52,583 nt of DNA from CAZOJJ01 sp964580105 (lineage in GTDB: Bacteria; Bacteroidota; Rhodothermia; Rhodothermales; Rubricoccaceae), in NCBI GenBank assembly GCA_964580105.1, contig CAZOJJ010000018.1:1-52583 (forward strand), read 5' to 3'. The position numbers and the translations under genes are program-made. Below, one piece after another: positions 1 to 8,770 of this stretch; the first letter of the stretch is position 1; every line of letters starts with the position of its first letter. Under the pieces are notes generated by a model that had not been told where the DNA came from, did no database searches, and saw nothing but the letters and a program-made list of their open reading frames with translations.

Positions 1-261
1 CGGGACGCGGATCATCTCGGCGTCGTGCGGCTCCTTCCCGCCCCGCACCATCCCTACGGGGACGTGGGGCCGCCCGTAGAACGTGTTGACGAGGTCCACG
101 TAGGGCGCCGCCCACGGGTTGTCCTTCGAGACGGTGACGGCGAGGAGGCGCGCCTCGGCGCGGCTCTCGAAGGCGTGGAGCATCGCCAGCGCGAGGGCGT
201 CGTCCACGTCGTTGCCCATGTCGGTGTCGAGGACGACGGGGATGGGGCGGGCAGGGCTCAC
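1..261 (-). CDS. Nucleoside hydrolase, second copy (first 87 codons; runs off the window)
   Basis: Predicted to hydrolyse the N-glycosidic bond of nucleosides, giving base and ribose. The visible part holds the family's calcium- and ribose-binding motif DTDMGNDVDD at residues 12-21, followed by the usual helix with LALAMLHA and, further on, NTFYGRPHVPVG. The start is GTG at 259-261. It overlaps the TGA of the upstream nucleoside hydrolase by four bases (GTGA), so the two are almost certainly translationally coupled. Unlike its neighbour it has no signal peptide, so it is probably cytoplasmic. The rest of the gene lies beyond base 1, so substrate range cannot be judged. Confidence 0.85.
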   Translation of the reverse strand, partial: MSPARPIPVVLDTDMGNDVDDALALAMLHAFESRAEARLLAVTVSKDNPWAAPYVDLVNTFYGRPHVPVGMVRGGKEPHDAEMIRVP

Positions 262-1280
262 GGGCGCGTACGTGCGGCGGGCGGGGCCGCCATGAGGTCG
301 TCGAGGAGGCGCCCGAGGTCGGCGCGGGCCGTCCGCTCGACGAGGTAGGCGTGGTCCCGGTCGGGCGCGTCCCGCCAGGCGTTCGAGCCGTCGGCCGCGA
401 CGGCGTTGTGGCCGGTCGCCACGGCGTCCCAGTAGTCGTGCGGGTCGCGGACGGCGGCGAGCACGGCGATGGGGTCGTAGCTCGAATGCGGCCAGATGCC
501 CGCCTCGGGGTCAAACTCCGGCGTGAAGCGGCGGGCGAAGTGGAGGTCCCAGAGGTGGTACGCCGCGCGGACGGGGTTGTCCTCGGGTGCCTCCTCCCAC
601 AGCCGCGCCCCCGTCAGCACCTCCTCGCCCACCTCGTAGCCGGCGAAGACGACGGGCGTGGGCCAGCCGTCCGCGACGGCACGCGCGGCGTCGGGATCCC
701 CCATGAAGTTGGACTCGGCGCCTTCCGGGTAGGCCCCGCCCATGACCGTGAGCGCCCGCCCCTTCCGCGCGACGAGGTCACGCCCGGAGAGCGGGCTGTG
801 GCCGTCGGCAGCCGATTCGAGGAGGTGCCGCAGGTTCGTCAGCGGGCCGACGGCGACGACGGCGACGCTCGAATCCGGCGCTTCGGCCAGCAGCCGGCGG
901 TAGAGCGCGACGGCGTCCTCGGCGTACTCGGCGTGGCGGGTGTCGTTGGGGAAGTGCCCGGCGAGGTAGCCGTTGAACGCGTCGCCGTACCACGCCTCGC
1001 TGCCGCCGGCCGGGCCCTCGCCCTTGTTCGTGCCGACGGGCAGGTCCGGCCGGCCGTAGTACGTGTTGATGGCGTCGGCGGCGGGGGCGCACCAGGGGCT
1101 CGTGGTGCCGCACGCCACGCCGAGGACCTCTGCCTCGCCGAGGTCGGCGAGGGCGTGGAGCACGGCCAGCGCCCCGGCGTCGTCGGCGTCCGGCCCGAGG
1201 TCGGTGTCGAGAATCACCCGGACGGGCTGGGCCGTGGCGCCGCCGGCGAGGAGGGCGAGAAGGACGAGGAGGCGAGACAC
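258..1280 (-). CDS. Exported nucleoside hydrolase (inosine/uridine-preferring family)
   Basis: A 340-residue protein of normal family length. Residues 1-17 form a signal peptide ending in GGATA-QP, so this copy should act in the periplasm or at the cell surface. The metal/ribose motif DTDLGPDADD is at about 25-34, and SSYDPIAVLAAV near the C-terminus matches the region carrying the last metal-binding Asp of the family. The start is GTG at 1278-1280, 12 nt after the ABC ATPase gene and overlapping the next hydrolase by 4 nt. ABC ATPase, exported hydrolase and cytoplasmic hydrolase therefore look like one operon for uptake and cleavage of nucleosides or ribosides; that role is inferred. It could also act on related N-ribosides. 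Confidence 0.88.
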   Translation of the reverse strand: MSRLLVLLALLAGGATAQPVRVILDTDLGPDADDAGALAVLHALADLGEAEVLGVACGTTSPWCAPAADAINTYYGRPDLPVGTNKGEGPAGGSEAWYGDAFNGYLAGHFPNDTRHAEYAEDAVALYRRLLAEAPDSSVAVVAVGPLTNLRHLLESAADGHSPLSGRDLVARKGRALTVMGGAYPEGAESNFMGDPDAARAVADGWPTPVVFAGYEVGEEVLTGARLWEEAPEDNPVRAAYHLWDLHFARRFTPEFDPEAGIWPHSSYDPIAVLAAVRDPHDYWDAVATGHNAVAADGSNAWRDAPDRDHAYLVERTARADLGRLLDDLMAAPPAARTRP

Positions 1281-1292
1281 GGCAGAATCCGG

Positions 1293-2608
<1,316 letters not shown>

Positions 2609-2659
2609 CGGCGGGACGGTTGATCGGGGAAGACGTTCGGAGAAGGACGATACGCGAGA

Positions 2660-5014
2660 TCAGCGGACGAGCACCATCCGGCGGGTCGCCACCCGGCCGC
2701 CGCCCTCCAGCCGGGCGACGTAGACGCCGCTGGCGAGGCCGGCCCCGTCGAACACGGCGGCGTGGCGGCCGGCCGGGACGACGCCGTCCACGAGGCGGGC
2801 CACCTCGCGGCCGAGGAGGTCGTAGACGACCAGCCGCACCGGGCCGCCCTCGGCGACGGTGTACGGCAGCGTCGTCCGGCCCGCAAACGGGTTGGGATGG
2901 TTCGGCGCCAGCGCGAAGCCGGACGGCGGCGGCGCGCCGACGGGCTCGGTCGCAACGGGGACGGCGACGACGGAGTCGGCCACGGCGAAGAGACGCGTGG
3001 TGTAGGCCGGCACGTCCACGGGGAAGCCGGCCAGCTCGGCGCCGGTGCCCGAGAGGGCGTCGCCCGTGAAGAGGTCGGTGAGGTAGTACGTCGTCTCGGG
3101 GTCGAGGCCCATCGCGTCCACGGGCAGCGCCAGCTCGGCCGTGAGGTCGTCGCCGCTCATGTTGATCGCGCCGACGACGTGCTCGGCGCCCTCCCAGCGC
3201 CGGTAGGCGTACGTCCGCGCCCCCACGTTCGCCGGCTCGACGGGCACCGACTCGAACTGGTCACCGTACAGGGCCGGGAAGGCCCGGCGGAGCCGGAGGA
3301 GGTGCTTGTAGTGGGCGAGGAACCCGTCGTGGTCGTACTGCGCGATCGGGAAGGCGGACGGGAACGAGGGGAACGGGTTGGAGACGCCGACCTCCTGCCC
3401 GTAATACAGCATCGGAATGCCGGGGAGCGAGAAGAGCAGCGTCGCGGCCATCTTCGTCTGCCGGGCCGAGTGGTTGGCGAGGAAGCGCGGCGTGTCGTTG
3501 TTCTCGAGGTAGCGGAAGACGACGGCGTCGGGGTGGTAGCCGCGCCCGTGGTCGGTCAGGGCGAAGTGGAGGTCGCGCGCGCGGAACTGCTCGAGGCCGG
3601 AGTTGAAGAGGGTGGTCTCCGGGCTGGACCGCTGCCAGGCCCACTCCGAGATGTAGCCCATGTCGGCCGTCCAGTCGTAGGCGGCGTCGAAGCGGTTCTC
3701 GAAGAGGTCCTCGTCGGTGGCCTTGGCCTCGGCGAGGAGGAACGCCTCGGGCTTGATCCGCTTGAGCGCGGCGCGCAGCTCGGGGAGGAAGTCGGGGGTC
3801 CGCGCCTGTACGCCCCACACGGCGTCGAACCGGTACCCGTCCACGTCGAACGTCTCGACCCAGTAGCGCGCCGCCTCGATCAGGTGGCGGCGGACCTCCG
3901 GGTTGTGGTAGTTGAGGTTGACGAGGTCGTCCCAGAAGTAGTAGACGAACGTCATCGCGCCCACGTGGAGGTGGTGGTAGTTGTTCGCGTACGGGGCGTC
4001 GTCGAACTCGCGCTGGTAGAAGTCGAAGTAGTGCGAGCGCTCGCCGTGCGCGATGGCGTCCTCGGCGTAGGGGTGCGCGATGGAGGTGTGGTTGGGCACG
4101 AGGTCGAGGAGCACCTTGAGGCCGAGGCCGTGGGCCGTCTCGATCAGCTCGTGGAGGTCCGCCTCGGTGCCCAGGTCGTCCCAGATGCCGAAGTAGTCGG
4201 TGACGTCGTAGGCCTGGCCGCCGTTGGCGTTGGGGTAGATGGGCTGGAGCCAGACGGCGGTCACGCCGAGGGCGGCGATCTCGGGCAGCTTCTGCGTGAT
4301 GTGCTCGAAGCGGCCGAGGTACTGGTTGGCGAAGTAGCGCGGGGCGATCTCGTAGACCGTCGCGCGGTCCACCCAGGCGGCGTGGTCGGTTTCCAGGACG
4401 AAGGGGCGGATCCCACCGCCGGCCTCGACGGTCACGAACGTGCGGGCGCGGCGGCCGTCGCCGTCGGCGGCGCTCACGGTCCAGTCCACGTAGTACTCGC
4501 CGGGCGGAGCGCCCTCGGGCACGACCGCGACGGCGGTGGAGTCGTTCTGGACGACCAGGCCGAGGGCGGCGGGGTTGCCCGGGTCCTCCGCCCAGGCGAA
4601 CGAGAGCGCGGGGCCGCCGGGGTTGGCCAGCACGCGGCCCTCGAAGGTGACCGTCCGCGCGGCCACCGAGGCGCGCACCTCGGCCTCGGGACGCGGCACG
4701 TAGCCGAGCGCCCACCGGAGGGTGTCGGGGCAGACCTCGCCGCCGCCGCTCGCGACGCACGCGACGACCTCCGTCTCGGGCTCGGTGAGACGGAGCGGCA
4801 CGGCGAAGACGCCGCCCTCGGCCGTGAACGGGATCGGCTCGCCGTTGACGTAGAGCGTACCCGCATTCGTCCCCGTGATCGTCCCCGCGGCCACTTGCTC
4901 CTGGGCCCAGACCGTCGCATCTTCCTCACCTAGCGCAATCGTTTGCGCAGCGGCGGCTTTAAAAAGCGGCAGCGCCATCAGCAGCACGGCCGCTCGGATC
5001 ACGGGGCGAGGCAT
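2660..5014 (-). CDS. Secreted alpha-amylase family (GH13) protein with T9SS sorting domain
   Basis: A 784-residue exported glycoside hydrolase for alpha-glucans. Order: signal peptide (about 1-23, ending AAAAQ), a beta-rich N-terminal part with CVASGG/EVCPDT cysteines, the GH13 barrel from about 185, a C-terminal all-beta domain, and a T9SS type A sorting domain over the last ~80 residues (PNHPNPFAG, then YDLLGREVARLVDG, then GVYVARLEG). The catalytic triad is visible: the nucleophile Asp in GYRFDAVWG (about 397), the Glu in LLAEAK (about 428) and the third Asp in ENNDTPR (about 507). LDLVPNHT is the usual region I. The start ATG at 5012-5014 follows AGAGGAG with 4-nt spacing. Exact specificity (amylase, neopullulanase, cyclomaltodextrinase) is unresolved. 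Confidence 0.9.
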   Translation of the reverse strand: MPRPVIRAAVLLMALPLFKAAAAQTIALGEEDATVWAQEQVAAGTITGTNAGTLYVNGEPIPFTAEGGVFAVPLRLTEPETEVVACVASGGGEVCPDTLRWALGYVPRPEAEVRASVAARTVTFEGRVLANPGGPALSFAWAEDPGNPAALGLVVQNDSTAVAVVPEGAPPGEYYVDWTVSAADGDGRRARTFVTVEAGGGIRPFVLETDHAAWVDRATVYEIAPRYFANQYLGRFEHITQKLPEIAALGVTAVWLQPIYPNANGGQAYDVTDYFGIWDDLGTEADLHELIETAHGLGLKVLLDLVPNHTSIAHPYAEDAIAHGERSHYFDFYQREFDDAPYANNYHHLHVGAMTFVYYFWDDLVNLNYHNPEVRRHLIEAARYWVETFDVDGYRFDAVWGVQARTPDFLPELRAALKRIKPEAFLLAEAKATDEDLFENRFDAAYDWTADMGYISEWAWQRSSPETTLFNSGLEQFRARDLHFALTDHGRGYHPDAVVFRYLENNDTPRFLANHSARQTKMAATLLFSLPGIPMLYYGQEVGVSNPFPSFPSAFPIAQYDHDGFLAHYKHLLRLRRAFPALYGDQFESVPVEPANVGARTYAYRRWEGAEHVVGAINMSGDDLTAELALPVDAMGLDPETTYYLTDLFTGDALSGTGAELAGFPVDVPAYTTRLFAVADSVVAVPVATEPVGAPPPSGFALAPNHPNPFAGRTTLPYTVAEGGPVRLVVYDLLGREVARLVDGVVPAGRHAAVFDGAGLASGVYVARLEGGGRVATRRMVLVR

Positions 5015-5080
5015 ACGTCTCCTCTGGTGAGCGTTCCGGCCAATATCGCGACATTCCTCCCCGCTCACAAGCACCCCGCC
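5015..5080. promoter_or_regulatory. Divergent promoter region between amylase and xylB
   Basis: This 66-nt spacer separates two divergent sugar genes. It holds a 7-bp inverted pair, gtgagcg at 5027-5033 and cgctcac at 5062-5068, around an AT-richer stretch (ccaatatcgcgacatt). It may be a shared operator, but nothing in the window identifies the regulator. Confidence 0.35.
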
Positions 5081-6595
5081 ATGCCCTACGTTCTCGGCCT
5101 CGACGTCTCGACGACCGCCACCAAGGCGCTCCTCCTCGACGCCTCCGGCACGGTCGTCGCCGGCGCCGCCACCGAGTACCCCTACGCGACGCCGCGCCCG
5201 CTCTGGAGCGAGCAGGACCCCGCGCTGTGGTGGGACGGCGCCGTGCGCAGCATCCGCGCCGTGCTGGACGCGTCGGGCCTCGACCCCGCCGAGGCCGCCG
5301 CCGAGGTCGCCGCCGTGGGGCTGACGGGGCAGATGCACGGCCTCGTCCTCCTCGACGAAGGCGGCGCCGTGCTCCGCCCGGCCATCCTCTGGAACGACGG
5401 CCGCACCGCCGCCGAGTGCGACGCCATCCGCGAGCGGCTCGGCAAGGAGCGGCTCGTCGCCGTGACGGGGAACGACGCGCTCACCGGCTTCACGGCGCCC
5501 AAGATCCTCTGGGTCCGCACGCACGAACCCGACCTCTACGCCCGCGCCCGGCACGTCCTGCTGCCGAAGGACTACGTCCGCTTCCGCCTCACGGACGCCT
5601 ACGCCACGGACAAGGCCGGCGCGGCGGGCACGCTCCTGTTCGATCTTCAGCGACGCGACTGGTCCGACGACGTCTGCGCCGCCCTCGGCATCCCGACGGA
5701 CTGGCTCCCGCCGACGCACGAAGGGCCGGAGGTCACGGGCGTCGTCTCCGACGAGGCCGCCGCCCGTACGGGCCTCCGCGCAGGCACGCCGGTGGTCGCA
5801 GGCGGGGGCGATCAGGCGGCGGGGGCCGTCGGTGTCGGCGCGGTGCGTGAGGGGGTCGTCAGCCTCGCCCTCGGTACGTCCGGCGTCGTCTTCGCCACCA
5901 CGGACGGGCCGGCGGTCGAGCCCGAGGGGCGGCTCCACGCCTTCTGCCACGCCGCCCCGGGCCGGTGGCACCTCATGGGCGTGGTGCTCTCGGCCGCCGG
6001 CAGCCTCCGCTGGTACCGCGACACCCTCGCCCCGGGCGTCTCGTTCGACGAGCTTCTCGCGCCCGCCGCCGACGTGCCGCCCGGGAGCGACGGCCTCCTC
6101 TTCCTTCCCTACCTCACCGGCGAGCGGACGCCCCACCCCGACCCCCTCGCGCGCGGCGCGTTCGTCGGCCTCACCGTCCGCCACACGCGGGCGCACCTGA
6201 CGCGGGCCGTGCTGGAGGGCGTGGCGTTCGGGCTCCGCGAGGGGTTCGCGCTGATGCGCGAGGCGGGCCTCTCGGCGGTCGAGGAGGTGCGCGTCTCGGG
6301 CGGCGGCGCCAAGAGCGCGCTCTGGCGGCAGATCCTCGCCGACGTCCTCGGTACGCCGCTCGTGACGGTGACCTCGACGGAGGGCGCGGCCTACGGCGCC
6401 GCGCTCCTCGCAGGCGTCGGCGCCGGGCTGTGGCCGGACGTGGAATCGGCCTGCGACGCGGCCGTCCGCGTGACGGGGCGAACGGAGCCGGACCCCGAGA
6501 CGGGCACGGCCTACGACGAGGCCTTCGCGCGCTACCGTGCCCTCTACCCCGCCCTCAAGCCGACGTCCGACGCGCTCGGCGCCCCGCCTCCCTGA
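5081..6595 (+). CDS. xylB: Xylulokinase (FGGY family)
   Basis: Phosphorylates D-xylulose to xylulose 5-phosphate, feeding the pentose phosphate pathway. The protein has 504 residues, normal for the family. Near the N-terminus is the phosphate-binding loop GLDVSTTATKALL. TGQMHG and ILWNDGR are typical of xylulokinases. LPKDYVRFRLT, GGGDQAAGAVGVG, LGTSGVVF, the conserved LPYLTGERTPHPDP and SGGGAKSALWRQILADVLG follow in the usual order. The ATG at 5081 is chosen because MPYVLGLDVSTT starts the conserved fold directly; an upstream extension of the frame would run through the divergent promoter. No xylA or xylose transporter is in the window. It is convergent with the next gene. Confidence 0.93.
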   Translation: MPYVLGLDVSTTATKALLLDASGTVVAGAATEYPYATPRPLWSEQDPALWWDGAVRSIRAVLDASGLDPAEAAAEVAAVGLTGQMHGLVLLDEGGAVLRPAILWNDGRTAAECDAIRERLGKERLVAVTGNDALTGFTAPKILWVRTHEPDLYARARHVLLPKDYVRFRLTDAYATDKAGAAGTLLFDLQRRDWSDDVCAALGIPTDWLPPTHEGPEVTGVVSDEAAARTGLRAGTPVVAGGGDQAAGAVGVGAVREGVVSLALGTSGVVFATTDGPAVEPEGRLHAFCHAAPGRWHLMGVVLSAAGSLRWYRDTLAPGVSFDELLAPAADVPPGSDGLLFLPYLTGERTPHPDPLARGAFVGLTVRHTRAHLTRAVLEGVAFGLREGFALMREAGLSAVEEVRVSGGGAKSALWRQILADVLGTPLVTVTSTEGAAYGAALLAGVGAGLWPDVESACDAAVRVTGRTEPDPETGTAYDEAFARYRALYPALKPTSDALGAPPP

Positions 6596-6646
6596 GCCCC
6601 GGATCCACCGCTGACCGAGGCCGTCCGGCAGCAGGCGCGAGGCGAG

Positions 6647-6679
6647 CCTACTCGGCACCTACTCGGCGCCTACTCGGCG
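6647..6679. repeat. Three 11-bp repeats placing a stop in all three frames
   Basis: The unit cctactcggcg (first copy ends in a) occurs at 6647, 6658 and 6669. Because 11 is not a multiple of three, the TAG each unit carries on the minus strand falls in a different reading frame (6648-6650, 6659-6661, 6670-6672). The innermost one is the stop codon of the next gene. Confidence 0.8.
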
Positions 6680-7455
6680 GGGATGTCGGCCGAACCGCCC
6701 CAGTCGGTCGGGTCGAACCACGCGGGGTCGGCCTCGAAGCCGGTGCGCACGTCCGAGTACGTCTCCCAGAACACCTTTCGGCCGTCCACCCACACCTCGA
6801 CCGTCGGCGCGATCCAGCCGCCGTCGAGGGGCTCGTAATCGAGGAACCGCACGTCCTGGTGCACCCCGGGGTTCGGCGTCGGCTCGACGAGCCGGACGAA
6901 CACGAGGCGCTCGGCGTCGATCCATACTTCCTTCGTCTCGGGGCTGCCGAAGACGTACATCGGGCGCCCGTCCCAGGTGCCGGAGCGCACGGGGCCGAGG
7001 TCGAACCCGCTCGCCTCCAGGATCGCCAGGGTTTCGGCGGCCGGCCGGCCGTACACGTCGAAGCCGAGCGTAAGGAGGTCGTTGCGCTGCCCCTGCGCAC
7101 CCACGAGGGCGCCGCCCTGGAAATAGTACGTCGAGTCGCCGACGAAGAGGGCGCCGTTGCCCGCCTCGGGATCGCCCATCTCGATGCGGAGGCGGCCGGG
7201 CAGCGCCATCCACTCGCGCCACGTCTCGGTGCTCACCGAGCCGTCCGCCGTGAGGCGCGAGGTGGCCTGCGTGAAGTAGAGCGTACGGTACCACGAGCCC
7301 GCATAGCGGTCGTGCATGGCGACGAGGAGCTCGGTGGCGTCGGCCGGTGCGGCCGGCTGGGCCGGAGCCGCCGGGGCGAGCGCGGCGAGGAGGCCGGCGA
7401 GGGCGAGGAATCGGAGCCTGGAGAGGAGTCGGAGCATGGAGAGGAGTCGGAGCAT
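6670..7455 (-). CDS. Exported LolA-like / outer-membrane-lipoprotein-sorting-type protein (start in a repeat, gap nearby)
   Basis: The mature part (about 235 residues) begins after a signal peptide ending APAAPAQPA. It has the pattern of LolA/LppX-like lipid carriers: repeated beta strands such as WREWMALPGRLRIEMGDPE, GALFVGDSTYYFQGG, RPMYVFGSPETKEVWIDAERLVFVRLVEP and IAPTVEVWVDGRKVFWETY. That suggests binding of a lipid or lipoprotein in the periplasm, by resemblance only. The 5' end lies in an 18-bp repeat, each copy encoding MLRLLS with its own ATG. ATG at 7437 and 7455 are both possible on the near side of the gap, and more may lie beyond it. The coordinates use 7455, giving 261 residues. 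No tightly linked partner gene. Confidence 0.65.
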   Translation of the reverse strand: MLRLLSMLRLLSRLRFLALAGLLAALAPAAPAQPAAPADATELLVAMHDRYAGSWYRTLYFTQATSRLTADGSVSTETWREWMALPGRLRIEMGDPEAGNGALFVGDSTYYFQGGALVGAQGQRNDLLTLGFDVYGRPAAETLAILEASGFDLGPVRSGTWDGRPMYVFGSPETKEVWIDAERLVFVRLVEPTPNPGVHQDVRFLDYEPLDGGWIAPTVEVWVDGRKVFWETYSDVRTGFEADPAWFDPTDWGGSADIPAE

Positions 7456-7624
7456 GGAGAGGAGTCGGAGCNNNNNNNNNNNNNNNNNNNNNNNNNNNNN
7501 NNNNNNNNNNNNNNNNNNNNNNNNNNNNNNNNNNNNNNNNNNNNNNNNNNNNNNNNNNNNNNNNNNNNNNNTGGAGAGGAGTCGGAGCATGGAGAGGAGT
7601 CGGAGCATGGAGAGGAGTCGGAGC
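7419..7624. repeat. 18-bp start-codon repeat with 100-N gap (7472-7571)
   Basis: The unit tggagaggagtcggagca encodes on the minus strand a Met followed by LRLLS. The 53 nt at 7419-7471 and at 7572-7624 are identical, so the gap is probably a scaffolding join within the repeat. At least two complete ATG-bearing units remain after collapsing the duplicate. Confidence 0.88.
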
Positions 7625-7663
7625 CGGGAAGCGGGCGCCGGGAGGAGCGAATACGGGAAGCGG

Positions 7664-8092
7664 TCAGCTGGAATGGTCGTGGATGGTTTCCCAGCGTGTG
7701 CCGTTCCAGGCCCAGACCGTCGTGAACCACCCGCTCTTCTCGTCCTCGCCGCCGCCCGTCAGCACGAACCGGCCGGTGACGAGCGCGTGCCCGGCTCCGA
7801 GCGCGGTGACGGCGACGTGCTCGAAGTGGAGCCGCTGGACCGGCCGCCCGTCGCGCCAGAAATACCGCTCCAGCAGCGCCCGCGTGTGCTCGCGCCCGGC
7901 GACCGGACCGCCGGACGTCATGAAGCGCGCCGAGTCCGCGTACATGGCGACGTGGCCGTCGAGGTCGGCGGCGTTCCAGGCGGCGGCCGAGGCCTGGAGC
8001 AATCCGGGGATGGCCGCCTCGGCCGGCGGGGCCTGGGCACGGACGGCGGCGCTGCCGAGCAGCAGCGCGAGGAGAGCGAGGAGACGGGGCAT
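7664..8092 (-). CDS. Exported DUF4440/SnoaL-like (NTF2-fold) protein
   Basis: A 142-residue protein with a signal peptide (MPRLLALLALLLGSAAVRA-QA). An NTF2-like fold follows: helix LLQASAAAWNAADLDGHVAMYADSA, then strands with HFEHVAVTALGAGHALVTGRFVL and WFTTVWAWNGTRWETIHDHSS at the C-terminus. This matches the DUF4440/SnoaL-like family, whose members are scaffolds for varied binding or catalysis, so no reaction is assigned. The start ATG 8090-8092 is chosen because the signal peptide begins there. Upstream, at 8125-8142, is a palindrome matching the one before the blaI-like gene, which suggests control by that repressor. Confidence 0.78.
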   Translation of the reverse strand: MPRLLALLALLLGSAAVRAQAPPAEAAIPGLLQASAAAWNAADLDGHVAMYADSARFMTSGGPVAGREHTRALLERYFWRDGRPVQRLHFEHVAVTALGAGHALVTGRFVLTGGGEDEKSGWFTTVWAWNGTRWETIHDHSS

Positions 8093-8124
8093 GGAGGGCC
8101 GGGGCCGGTGATACACACGCAGAG

Positions 8125-8160
8125 GTGCTAACAAAATAGCACCCTCACCTTCCCCGTCAA
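8125..8160 (-). promoter_or_regulatory. Promoter with BlaI-type operator upstream of the DUF4440 gene
   Basis: Read on the minus strand: TTGACG (8155-8160), a 16-nt spacer, then TATTTT (8133-8138), lying inside the palindrome GTGCTATTTTGTTAGCAC (8125-8142). The half-sites GTGCTA and TAGCAC with a 6-nt centre are the same as at 20054-20071. Repressor binding would cover the -10 element. Confidence 0.6.
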
Positions 8161-8170
8161 CGGGCCCGCC

Positions 8171-8536
8171 TCATTCCGCCCCCGCCGCCTGGCGCGCCCA
8201 GGCGCCGACGAGCCCCGCCTCGGCGACGGCGTCGAGGAGGTAGACGGGCGAAATCCGCCCCTTGAGCGGGTAGACCGTGTCCACCACGGCCAGGAACGCG
8301 GCGCTACCGGCGCCGAGGGCCTGCCCCTCCTCCGTCACGCGGCCCCGCGCGCCCGCCAGCACCAGCACACCGCCGATGACGGCGATGAGGCCGCCGACGG
8401 TCTTGACGAGCCAGCGGTCGGTCTTCGGCCCCGTCACGGCGAGGAACGAGCGCATGTGGAGGAGCGGCCAGACGCCGGTGGCGGCATAGTAGAGGCCCTG
8501 CGCGAGGGCGAGGCGGGCCGGGCGGGAGCGGGACAT
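8171..8536 (-). CDS. Small integral membrane protein of unknown function
   Basis: A 121-residue hydrophobic protein with about four predicted membrane segments: ALAQGLYYAATGVWPLL, VGGLIAVIGGVLVLAGA, ALGAGSAAFLAVVDTVYP and a last one around YLLDAVAEAGLVGAWA. It resembles small conserved membrane proteins seen in many Gram-negative genomes, but I do not recognise a named family. The ATG at 8534-8536 is chosen because the upstream extension runs into the 19-bp repeats and is Arg/Ala-rich, without coding character. Its neighbours give no functional hint. Confidence 0.65.
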   Translation of the reverse strand: MSRSRPARLALAQGLYYAATGVWPLLHMRSFLAVTGPKTDRWLVKTVGGLIAVIGGVLVLAGARGRVTEEGQALGAGSAAFLAVVDTVYPLKGRISPVYLLDAVAEAGLVGAWARQAAGAE

Positions 8537-8672
8537 GGCGGCGGCGAACGAGGCAGAAACGGGGGTACGCGACGGTGTTACGCGTTCGAGATACCGCCCT
8601 GCCCCAGGCACGGGTCCACTCCGCGCCAACAGCAAGGCATCCCCCGATCCGGCCCTACTCCTGCCGCTCGGA

Positions 8673-8748
8673 CCACACGGCGCGCGTGCGACCACACGGC
8701 GCGCGTGCGGCCACACGGCGCGCGTGCGACCACACGGCGCGCGTGCAA
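8673..8748. repeat. Four 19-bp repeats, alternating purine-pyrimidine
   Basis: The unit ccacacggcgcgcgtgcga occurs at 8673, 8692, 8711 and 8730, with the last base varying and the fourth copy one base short. The unit alternates pyrimidine and purine almost throughout, a sequence type that favours Z-DNA. It lies in the 234-nt spacer between the membrane protein and the ATP-grasp gene, where I see nothing else. Confidence 0.88.
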
Positions 8749-8770
8749 CCGTTGCCGGCACGGAGGCCGA

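Noticed and set aside
2660..6658. Very long minus-strand reading frame joining the amylase with an upstream extension across xylB
   Set aside because: The upstream part is antisense to xylB; the amylase signal peptide at 5014 with an AGAGGAG box marks the real start. Long open antisense frames are expected at about 70% G+C.
7472..7571. Gap interpreted as a lost gene or mobile element
   Set aside because: Exactly 100 N with identical 53-nt flanks is a scaffolding placeholder; the same holds for the other two gaps.
8673..8748. CRISPR-like array
   Set aside because: The units are head-to-tail without spacers and only 19 bp long; no cas genes nearby. The same applies to the other tandem repeats.
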